Assembly (NCBI GenBank): GCA_020974905.1
Contig: CP087563.1
Location: forward strand, 5,518,001 to 5,582,000
Origin: Planctomycetes bacterium syqfu
GTDB lineage: Bacteria; Planctomycetota; Phycisphaerae; Phycisphaerales; Phycisphaeraceae
Reading direction: 5' to 3'
DNA: 64,000 nucleotides
The position numbers and the translations under genes were made by a program. Every line of letters begins with the position of its first letter. Positions within the stretch are counted from its first letter, which is position 1. Positions 54,088 to 61,431 of this stretch are shown piece by piece. Below the pieces are notes generated by a model that was not told where the DNA came from, made no database searches, and saw nothing but the letters and a program-made list of their open reading frames with translations.

Positions 54088-55686
54088 TTATTCGATTGAA
54101 CCGGGTTCGACATTGGCCAACGCTTCTTCTGCAGTGAGTTTTTCCATGCTGAGTTTATGGTAGGTTGGCTCGACGGTCTGGGTTTGCATGATGATGGTTC
54201 GGAAGTGATCCAAATCACTGGCGATGCGTGGTATGCCCACGATGTCGGTGAAGCCTGTCGGGTTTTTAAAGCCATCAACATACAGATGCCATTGCTGACC
54301 GATCCGTGCCGCCCACGCCAGGTGTGTGCCACGTTTCAAGTACATCGGCTGTGTCATTTCGTCAAATTCCCCGACCATTTGGTTGTTGAGATACAAGCGA
54401 ATAAATGAACCGCTTTGCGTGAGGTATAGCAGTTGTTCAAAGTCCGGCGAGAATTGCAATGAGCCGGGAACAACCGGGTCGATTGCAGGGCCCGGTTTGC
54501 CATGATCTACAACGCACCATTGATCGTTCGTCTTGGCGACATAGACAACGCGTCGGGCATTGGGTGTCATGAGGATATCGGTGGTTTGTATGGCCTGATA
54601 GGCATCGAGTAACTGACCATCTGCGGTCAGATGTTCCCCTGCGTCCGTACGCGTGACATAAAAGAGTTGGATATTCTTGGGACCATACTGGATTGTATCG
54701 GGCAGGACATAGCCGTTGATCGGCAGGAGTTGGCCGTTGCGGATGATCTGCGTATGGCTACCGACTGTTAGCCTTGCAGCCCAGGTATTGGGGTGATCTG
54801 CGAATACCAGTTTGACGGGTGTTGTCGAATTGGCGTTGTCGATCGGGGTGTTGTTGCAATGGAGTTGCCAGTTGTTGTCATGTGTACGCAACCAGCCGTA
54901 GAGTTTGTGGGTTTTGGGATGGAACTGCAGGCTTGATGCGTCGTTTGCCACGCTCCACGGTTCGTTGTTTTGCACGACATACCATTGGCCGTTGTATTTA
55001 GCGATGTAGGCTAATTGTTCAGATAAATCGTCATAGACAGGTGCTTCGACGACTTCCTCGTACGGACCTGCGGTTTTGTCGTTGATCTGGGCATACCAAT
55101 GCTGACCACGCCGGGCGAAGTAGGCGATTTGTCTACTATCCGGGCTGAAACGAATGCTTTGTTCGTTGATTTCGTCAAATGGAGGCCCGTCTTTGCCGTT
55201 GACACAGAGTTGTTGTTTGATGGGTGATTTGAAGATGGCTGCCCAGCCATAACCGTTGGGGCTGGGGATGGGGTCGGAAACGAATTCCCGGAAGTTGTAG
55301 GGGCGATGATTTCGGACGATGTACCAGGGACCGAGTTCTCTTGCTCGGTAATAGAGTTGGTTGTGATTTTCTGAAAAGGCAAGCTCGCCAACTTTACGAT
55401 AGACACGACTGGGGATACCGTCGAGGACGACAATAATCCCGATCCCACGTTGCATCTTGTAGGCGATATGCGTGCAGTCGGGGCTGATAATCATCGATTC
55501 TGGAATGATGCGCCATCCGCCTTCGACTTTGGGAATGGTTTGAACCTTTTCCTGCCAATAGCCGTAATCAGTTGGCAGAATATGGGTTTGGGTTCGTGGT
55601 TGTGACCATGCCTGTGAACATAGCAGCGTGATCAGCAGTCCCAGCAAAATGGGACGTCCATTGAGATGAATTTCTGACTTGGTCAT
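54088..55686 (-). CDS. Secreted WD40/TolB-like propeller protein
   Basis: The start is ATG 55686, with GAGG eight bases upstream. The 532-residue protein has a signal peptide (ILLGLLITLLCSQAWSQ) followed by about ten repeats of an ISPD/FSPD...IAY/LAY type (for example SIRFSPDSRQIAYFARRGQ and LQFSPDFEQLLYLTQSG), interleaved with short phrases such as WYVVQNN and VYVAKTND. This is typical of TolB/WD40-like beta-propellers. The role is unknown; ligand or polysaccharide binding is possible. It is convergent with the lipoprotein gene. Confidence 0.65.
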   Translation of the reverse strand: MTKSEIHLNGRPILLGLLITLLCSQAWSQPRTQTHILPTDYGYWQEKVQTIPKVEGGWRIIPESMIISPDCTHIAYKMQRGIGIIVVLDGIPSRVYRKVGELAFSENHNQLYYRARELGPWYIVRNHRPYNFREFVSDPIPSPNGYGWAAIFKSPIKQQLCVNGKDGPPFDEINEQSIRFSPDSRQIAYFARRGQHWYAQINDKTAGPYEEVVEAPVYDDLSEQLAYIAKYNGQWYVVQNNEPWSVANDASSLQFHPKTHKLYGWLRTHDNNWQLHCNNTPIDNANSTTPVKLVFADHPNTWAARLTVGSHTQIIRNGQLLPINGYVLPDTIQYGPKNIQLFYVTRTDAGEHLTADGQLLDAYQAIQTTDILMTPNARRVVYVAKTNDQWCVVDHGKPGPAIDPVVPGSLQFSPDFEQLLYLTQSGSFIRLYLNNQMVGEFDEMTQPMYLKRGTHLAWAARIGQQWHLYVDGFKNPTGFTDIVGIPRIASDLDHFRTIIMQTQTVEPTYHKLSMEKLTAEEALANVEPGSIE

Positions 55687-55920
55687 AACAACCTCGGCAT
55701 CATTTTTTTGCCCTGACCCCATGTCAGACAGTTGTTTCTATCGTCGTTTTCATCACTGTCTGTAATGCTGAATCATTTTAAATCTAGAAAAAATACCTCC
55801 ATCAGTTCGCATAATCAGAACTTCAAATGCAACACATTGATGAAATAAAGCATTCAAGTGACCGGTATGACATGAATTTGGCAATTTTTTAGTCTGAAAA
55901 CTTGTCTTGTAGGGGTGAGG

Positions 55921-55942
55921 TGTTATTATGTTTATTAACAGT
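55921..55942. promoter_or_regulatory. Operator-like palindrome upstream of the pseudopilin gene
   Basis: TGTTA...TAACAGT, an imperfect 20-bp palindrome plus two bases, is identical over all 22 positions to a site at 59532-59553 before the second GntR-like gene. It lies 93 bp upstream of ATG 56035, in the otherwise gene-free 348-bp gap after the propeller gene. Confidence 0.6.
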
Positions 55943-56034
55943 GATACACGTTCTTTATTATCTTCTTCAATCTCTTGTGCACTGTTTGCTTGTGATTATC
56001 GTTTGTTTTAATTGGCGTGGATTGGGGTGTTGCT

Positions 56035-56730
56035 ATGGCACGTGATAAAATTGCCGTTCGGACTGGATTTACGTTAATTGAATTGCTCGTTGTGATCAGC
56101 ATCGTGGTCCTGCTGATAGCGATTCTCCTGCCAGCACTTGGCAAGGCACGGGAAGCAGCACGGGCTACCAAGTGTCTGGCGAACCTGCGGTTTCACTGTG
56201 TTGCCCAGGCAGCTTACAACGCGGACTTCAATGAATATGTGGTGCCTGGCAATAACTGGTCATCAAATTCGCACTACCGCAGTTCGATGGGACTCAAGTC
56301 AGACGGTACCAGTTCCTGGCCTCTTGGGATGTTTTGTCCCGGGGCGACACGCGCTATTCGCCTGGCGACAAGTGATAAGCAAAATATCGGTATGTCATAT
56401 GGTTACAACAAAGAGCAGATACGCCGAGATCAGTACAAGCCGTATAAGACCTACTATTTTCGGATTCTCGACATGAAGCGCCCGGGCAGGAAGTTTCATG
56501 TTGCAGACGCCGTTTCCACGACAATCACATTCGATCGTAAAAGCAATTACAAAACCGAAGAAAACGTGACCAGCACGCGAGACCGGGCCTGTGCCTGGCG
56601 TCATCACGAGTGGCAGATCATGCAAACCGGTTTCTACGACGGGCATGCTGCGTACTACACTCGCACAGATATGAACACCACCCTTCATGGTTATAATGCT
56701 GTTGCTAATCTCTGGCTGTACTGGAAATAA
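56035..56730 (+). CDS. Type IV pilin-like protein (pseudopilin)
   Basis: The start at ATG 56035 puts the signal [18 protein letters not shown] near residues 10-27, with cleavage after Gly; GTG 56017 is a less likely start. The 231-residue protein continues with [22 protein letters not shown] and ends in a H-X9-DG-like segment ([15 protein letters not shown]) near 210. No regulator or enzyme gene is directly beside it; the shared operator upstream is the main link to the GntR-like module at 59.6 kb. A terminator follows at 56986-57017. Confidence 0.88.
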   Translation: MARDKIAVRTGFTLIELLVVISIVVLLIAILLPALGKAREAARATKCLANLRFHCVAQAAYNADFNEYVVPGNNWSSNSHYRSSMGLKSDGTSSWPLGMFCPGATRAIRLATSDKQNIGMSYGYNKEQIRRDQYKPYKTYYFRILDMKRPGRKFHVADAVSTTITFDRKSNYKTEENVTSTRDRACAWRHHEWQIMQTGFYDGHAAYYTRTDMNTTLHGYNAVANLWLYWK

Positions 56731-56985
56731 CCTACATCCTGACGTTTTTGGGTTTTGCTTGGTTATCGCATTTTTCAACTCAAGTGTCGCATCTGACGCG
56801 CACGCAAGTCTGCGTGCGGCTATTGAAAAGACCGTTCAACAGCCGTGAACTGACAGCTCGTGCGTTCCCCTGTACTCACTACGCTTGAACGAAAAATGCT
56901 CTAATCCCCTGTGATTCGTCTGAAGAACCTGATGGGGCATCAGGTGTGGCGTGGTTTTGTAAACTCTCAAATATGATTCGATTTT

Positions 56986-57017
56986 GCCATCTTGGTTTTC
57001 AGGATGGCTTTTTTTTT
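56986..57017 (+). terminator. Intrinsic terminator after the 56-kb pseudopilin
   Basis: GCCATC and GATGGC form a 6-bp stem with an 11-nt loop, followed by nine T. The distance to the pseudopilin stop is 256 bp, so the transcript has a long 3' end or another unit lies between. Confidence 0.7.
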
Positions 57018-57044
57018 GCTCTCTGATGCTTGATTCCTCTTAAT

Positions 57045-57066
57045 CTGTGCATATACTCATGCACAG
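57045..57066. promoter_or_regulatory. Perfect palindrome upstream of the first GntR-like gene
   Basis: CTGTGCAT and ATGCACAG are perfect inverted repeats with a 6-bp spacer, 120 bp before the gene. The 22-bp size and the ACAGT end resemble the sites at 55921 and 59532, so it may be the self-operator of this regulator. Confidence 0.55.
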
Positions 57067-57186
57067 TTATTGATGTTTTTAATATACAGACTGCCTGATT
57101 CATTTTCAGTTATACGAATTTCTTGATGAGTTTCTCTGGTTTTCAGCATCTGTGTATTGGTTGCTGTACAGTTGGCTCAATATGGA

Positions 57187-58266
57187 ATGACTATGTCCAA
57201 GTTGCATCGCGAAAGTCCGATCCCGCTGAACTATCAACTCACTCGGCAGTTTGAAACCGAGATTATCGAGGGGCGATGGAAGGTGGGGCAAAAGATCCCA
57301 TCCGTCCGCCAGCTCACCGAACTTTACGATGTGAGTGTGCCCAGTGTCCGCAAGGCACTGGGGCATCTGGTCAGTGAGGGGGTGATCGAAACCATCCCCG
57401 CCAGTGGCAGTTATGTCCGTAAACGTCCGTCATATCGCAAGGCAGAGAGTACACACACGCTGGTATTCATGTTGACCAATGCGTCGCAGCTGAAGATGAG
57501 TTACTACATGCGAACCTTGCCCGAGGTAGCCAAAGAGGCTTCGAAAGTCGGCTTGGGGGTGGAGTTCAACCATTTGAATTCGGACATCAACAACACGCTT
57601 CGCACCTCACAGCCCAGTGGCGTGATCTGGTGCGGTGGCGGTGAGATGGACTACATTCGGGATCTGATTGAACGCCAGGTGCCTGTGGTTGCCATTGGTG
57701 ATGGACCGGATATTGAGGGGGTGACGCGCATCGTCAACGACGACTTTGACGGTGGTTGTCTTGCGGGGCGTCATCTGCTTGGTTTGGGCCATCGGAAGCT
57801 GTTGGTCTTTCAACGTGATTCTTCATTGCCTTACGTTCGGCGTCGTCTTGCTGGATTTCGTTACATCACCGAAGACTATGCTGACGCGCAGTTGCAGACA
57901 GTAGCCTGTAATGATGAGGATGCAGACATCGTGGCTCGACGGATTCTTCAAGCCGATGAGCTTCCGACCGCGATCTTCGCCACGTCCGACCGTCTGGCTC
58001 ATACACTCATGCGGCAGGCCGCCTTAATGGGGGTCGACGTGCCCGGACAGATAAGCGTGATGGGGTTTGGGGATGAACCGTTCGCCGAATTCATGACACC
58101 AGCCTTAACGTCGATATGCATCAACCATCAGCAACTTGGACAGGCGTGTGTGGATGTGCTTTGGAATGGACAATCGCAGGCAAAGGGGGATTGGATACGT
58201 GAGATTAAATTGAATGTGCAGCTTGTTGAGCGTTCTACGACCGCAAGCAGATATGGGAGTGAATGA
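57187..58266 (+). CDS. GntR/LacI-hybrid sugar-responsive regulator, copy 1
   Basis: The start at ATG 57187 (MTMSKLHRESPIPLNYQL) aligns with the paralogue at 59569. The 359-residue protein has a GntR winged helix (residues about 10-75: IPSVRQLTELYDVSVPSVRKAL, VSEGVIETIPASGSYV) and a LacI-type ligand body (LVFMLTNAS ... VVAIGDGPDIEGVTRIVNDDF ... ISVMGFGDEPFAEFMTPALTSI). Such hybrids are dimeric regulators that respond to sugars, as in AraR. Its stop overlaps the start of a pseudopilin gene (ATGA), so the pair is made together. The likely operator is the palindrome at 57045. Confidence 0.9.
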   Translation: MTMSKLHRESPIPLNYQLTRQFETEIIEGRWKVGQKIPSVRQLTELYDVSVPSVRKALGHLVSEGVIETIPASGSYVRKRPSYRKAESTHTLVFMLTNASQLKMSYYMRTLPEVAKEASKVGLGVEFNHLNSDINNTLRTSQPSGVIWCGGGEMDYIRDLIERQVPVVAIGDGPDIEGVTRIVNDDFDGGCLAGRHLLGLGHRKLLVFQRDSSLPYVRRRLAGFRYITEDYADAQLQTVACNDEDADIVARRILQADELPTAIFATSDRLAHTLMRQAALMGVDVPGQISVMGFGDEPFAEFMTPALTSICINHQQLGQACVDVLWNGQSQAKGDWIREIKLNVQLVERSTTASRYGSE

Positions 58267-58943
58267 TGAAAGTTTTGGATCGTTGTGATCGTACAGGTTT
58301 TACGCTGATTGAATTGTTGGTGGTGATCAGCATTATCTCGCTGCTTATCGCCATCCTGCTGCCGGCATTGGCCAGTGCTCGCATGAGTGCGATGCAGATC
58401 CAGTGTGGCTCAGGGATCAAACAGATCGGCGTTGCCTATGTCATCTACGGGGAAGATAACGAGCAATATTTCCCGCATCCGCGTGGGACCTACAAAGACA
58501 GTGGTGGAACCTTGAGAAAGTACGACACCACCGCGCCGAATAATGCTCGGTTCAACTGGTACATCGGACGCTACATCGATAACTCCTGGTGGCAGGATAA
58601 TCGTGATAACCTGGCGCGATATTTTTGGCATCAGAGCGTCCAATGTCCCGAACGCGATGCGGACAAGGGCAATCACTTTGGTATGGTCAATCAGTACGAA
58701 GGCTACTACTGGCAGGTCATCAATCAAAGTGAAACCATTCTCATGGGCGATGCCAAGAGCTATTTCTTTATGGAATCTTCTGGCGGGAATTTCCAGTACA
58801 GACACATGGACCGGGCAGGCAACTTCACCGGCAACCTCAATCTCCTCATGGGCGACATGCACGTCAAAACCATCCCCGAGCACGCCAACCTGCTCGTTCA
58901 GCCCTGGAGTTCCAGTCCCATGCTGGTGGTCAAACGGCAGTGA
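58263..58943 (+). CDS. Type IV pilin-like protein (pseudopilin), tandem copy 1
   Basis: The 226-residue protein has the signal [19 protein letters not shown] at about 12-30 and ALASARMSAMQIQCGSGIKQIG next. Residues such as YFPHPRGTYKD and WYIGRYIDNSWW recur in the paralogue at 60646. The end has YRHMDRAGNFTGNLNLLMGDMH, a longer variant of H-X9-DG (H to GD). Its start overlaps the stop of the GntR-like regulator gene. It should be exported and cleaved by a prepilin peptidase. Confidence 0.88.
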   Translation: MMKVLDRCDRTGFTLIELLVVISIISLLIAILLPALASARMSAMQIQCGSGIKQIGVAYVIYGEDNEQYFPHPRGTYKDSGGTLRKYDTTAPNNARFNWYIGRYIDNSWWQDNRDNLARYFWHQSVQCPERDADKGNHFGMVNQYEGYYWQVINQSETILMGDAKSYFFMESSGGNFQYRHMDRAGNFTGNLNLLMGDMHVKTIPEHANLLVQPWSSSPMLVVKRQ

Positions 58944-59417
58944 CGTTCGGCATGATCCATCCACGTCCCAACACCTGCCGAGCAGGATAGGACTACGTGC
59001 AGTAGGCATTCCCGGTGAAGACCGCTGGCGGTGCCTTGTACCTGAGTTGCGCACAATTGCATCAGCGAGCTACTCGTGTCGAGTCTGTCCTGCTCACAAA
59101 GATATGGCTTGCGATATCCATTTAAGCTGCAATGATCCACTGGCAAGCATCACCATTTGAAATGCTTAATTTTTTCAGATTGAATTAGCCGTGTTGCGAT
59201 GCAACACTGGGGGCTGGCGTGATCCAGACTGTTTGTCAGCCTTGCGCCCCAACATCTTTGTCAGGACAGGCAGGAAGAATGGGCGAAAACGGCAACGGCG
59301 TAAACAGGACAGGGGCTTGATAATTGTGAATCGGGTGGTCTGTGGTGACCTTTGATTTGGGAAAATGCATAATTTTCTCCAGTTCCCCAGAACAGTTGTG
59401 TTTTGCTCTCTTACTTC

Positions 59418-59439
59418 TGTTTACAATGATGTTAACAGT
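59418..59439. promoter_or_regulatory. Degenerate operator-like site
   Basis: TGTT...GTTAACAGT has the same length and the same outer bases as the 59532 site (TGTT start, TTAACAGT end) but a different centre. It may be a second, weaker site for the same regulator. Confidence 0.4.
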
Positions 59440-59531
59440 TGTTTTAAGGTCCTGTGAACAGTTACAAAGTTGGATTTTAAACAGGTATATGGCATATTTT
59501 CATTGGGAAGACTTGCCTTGGATGACTTGCC

Positions 59532-59553
59532 TGTTATTATGTTTATTAACAGT
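59532..59553. promoter_or_regulatory. Operator-like palindrome before the second GntR-like gene
   Basis: The 22-bp site is identical to the one at 55921-55942 and ends 15 bp before ATG 59569, so binding here would block the ribosome-site region and transcription start. Self-repression is likely. Confidence 0.65.
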
Positions 59554-59568
59554 TGAACTCAGAATATC

Positions 59569-60633
59569 ATGACACAATTACACCGTGACAGTCCGATTCC
59601 CTTGAACTATCAGCTCTCTCAACAGTTGGAAGCTGAAATTGTTGAATCACGTTGGCAGATCGGGGCCAAGATCCCGTCAGTTCGCCAACTCACGGAGCGC
59701 TACGGCGTGAGCATGCCGGTGGTCCGACAGGCCTTGCAGCATCTGGCCAGCGAAGGCGTCATCGAAACTCTGCATGGCAAGGGATCGTTTGTCCGTAAGC
59801 GTCCGGAGCAGCGTGCTTCGGTTTCTGCCCAGACGCTGGTATTCATGTTGACTGATGCGACACCGATGAAGATGAATTACTTTTTGCGTGTCTTGCCGGA
59901 GGTTGAGAAGTCTGCGGTGATGCATGGTTTAAGTGTCGAGTTCAACCAGTTTAATCCTGAGATTGCCAATGCGACGATCAATCAATCTCGTCCGCGGGGT
60001 GTGATCTGGTGTGGTGGTGGTAACACGCATTACGTCGAAGATATGGTCCGTCGCCAGTTGCCGGTTGTGGCAGTGGGTGATGGTCCGGATGTTGAGGGCG
60101 TGACGCGCATCGTCAACGATGACTTTGAAGGCGGCTACATCGCTGGTAAATATCTTTTCGGCTTGGGGCATCGTCATGCCTGCGTGATTCAGCGACAGGG
60201 ATCATTGACCTATGCCCGTCGTCGTCTGGCCGGTTTCCGACATGCGGCAGAGGAGTTCTCAGGCACGCGTGTGGATGTCATGGCCTGCGATGGTGCCGAT
60301 GCCACCGAAATCGCAACCGACATGCTCGACGTGGCGGATCGCCCCACAGCGGTCTTTGGCACATCTGATCGTCTGGCACATGCGGTGATGCGTGTGGCCA
60401 ACGAGATGGGCATGCGCTTGCCTGAAGATTTGAGTGTGATGGGGTTTGGCGATGAGCCGTTTGCCGAATTCATGATGCCTGCATTAACGTCGATCCGAAT
60501 CAATCTGACGCAGTTGGGTCGAGCTTGCGTGCAGGCGCTTCTGGATAAACAGTCGGGGAATGCGAACGATTGGGTTCGTGAAATCAAGTTGGATGTCCAG
60601 CTTGTGGAACGTTCCTCGGCACAGCGGATTTAG
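59569..60633 (+). CDS. GntR/LacI-hybrid sugar-responsive regulator, copy 2
   Basis: The 354-residue protein is a close paralogue of the 57187 gene: MTQLHRDSPIPLNYQLSQQL at the start, IPSVRQLTERYGVSMPVVRQ in the winged helix, and GDGPDVEGVTRIVNDDFEGG and VMGFGDEPFAEFMMPAL in the ligand body. The strong similarity along the whole length shows a tandem duplication. It is followed by a pseudopilin gene (12 bp) and, further on, by a PL9-like beta-helix enzyme. No Shine-Dalgarno sequence is obvious before ATG 59569. Confidence 0.92.
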   Translation: MTQLHRDSPIPLNYQLSQQLEAEIVESRWQIGAKIPSVRQLTERYGVSMPVVRQALQHLASEGVIETLHGKGSFVRKRPEQRASVSAQTLVFMLTDATPMKMNYFLRVLPEVEKSAVMHGLSVEFNQFNPEIANATINQSRPRGVIWCGGGNTHYVEDMVRRQLPVVAVGDGPDVEGVTRIVNDDFEGGYIAGKYLFGLGHRHACVIQRQGSLTYARRRLAGFRHAAEEFSGTRVDVMACDGADATEIATDMLDVADRPTAVFGTSDRLAHAVMRVANEMGMRLPEDLSVMGFGDEPFAEFMMPALTSIRINLTQLGRACVQALLDKQSGNANDWVREIKLDVQLVERSSAQRI

Positions 60634-60645
60634 AGGGTTAACACC

Positions 60646-61290
60646 ATGAAAAGCATTGACCAGGGCCCCGTCAGAGGGTTCACGCTTATCGAATTGCTTG
60701 TGGTCATCAGTATTGTCGCCTTGTTGATCGCAATACTCCTGCCTGCGCTTGCCACAGCAAGACTCAGTGCCCAGCAGACCAAGTGCGCTTCAGGACTCCG
60801 GCAGATCGGCATCGGGTTTGTGCTTTACGGTGAAGACTACGAACAGTATTTCCCACATCCCAAGGGTTACAGCGATGCCTGGAACAATGGAGACACCCGT
60901 TACATGTGGTACATCGGCCGCTACGTCAACAGCAATTGGTGGACGCGAAACAGAGGTAGTGCTGCACGCTACAACTTCCCCACTGAAGTGAAATGTCCCC
61001 ACCGGGCAACATCGGCTTACAGCTTCGGGATGAACTACTACTACACCGGCCAGTATTGGAAAGTGATCAACGCTTCGAGTACCGCTTTACTTTCCGATGG
61101 CAACAGCTTTTACATGTTCCCAAATCGCTGGAAGAAAAATTACATTTACCGTCACATGGATCGTGATGGTAGCAATACCGACAACATGAACGTGCTCATG
61201 GGGGACATGCGTGTGATTACCATCCCGCATCGCGAAAAACGGATCACCACCCCGCATGAGAAGTGCAAGTTCGTCAAGACCAAAAAGTAA
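60646..61290 (+). CDS. Type IV pilin-like protein (pseudopilin), tandem copy 2
   Basis: The 214-residue protein has [18 protein letters not shown] near residues 9-27 and [21 protein letters not shown]. It shares [19 protein letters not shown] and [20 protein letters not shown] with the pseudopilin at 58263, so the pair arose by duplication of the regulator-pseudopilin unit. GAGGG precedes ATG 60646. A secreted PL9-like enzyme gene starts 141 bp downstream. Confidence 0.88.
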   Translation: MKSIDQGPVRGFTLIELLVVISIVALLIAILLPALATARLSAQQTKCASGLRQIGIGFVLYGEDYEQYFPHPKGYSDAWNNGDTRYMWYIGRYVNSNWWTRNRGSAARYNFPTEVKCPHRATSAYSFGMNYYYTGQYWKVINASSTALLSDGNSFYMFPNRWKKNYIYRHMDRDGSNTDNMNVLMGDMRVITIPHREKRITTPHEKCKFVKTKK

Positions 61291-61431
61291 GGATAACCCA
61301 CCACCAGCTTGACAGTCGGCAAGCCCCACAAACCAAACCCTATCCATGCTCTGTCCCGTGAGACTTCACGTTGACACGGCTGGATCAACATACTCCCAAT
61401 CTGTGTTCTCGTTTTACTGGAAAGAATCGTT

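Larger units (their letters stand above)
56731..57186. other. Gene-free stretch with hairpins before the first GntR-like gene
   Basis: This 456-bp gap holds a perfect 8-bp hairpin CGCACGCA-AGTC-TGCGTGCG (56799-56818) without a T run, the terminator at 56986-57017 and the palindrome at 57045-57066. No gene was recognised. Confidence 0.5.
58944..59568. other. Gene-free regulatory stretch before the second GntR-like gene
   Basis: The 625-bp gap contains operator-like sites at 59418-59439 and 59532-59553 and a half-site TGTGAACAGT at 59453-59462. The left 450 bp show no gene; a short open frame there has no recognisable content. Confidence 0.5.
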
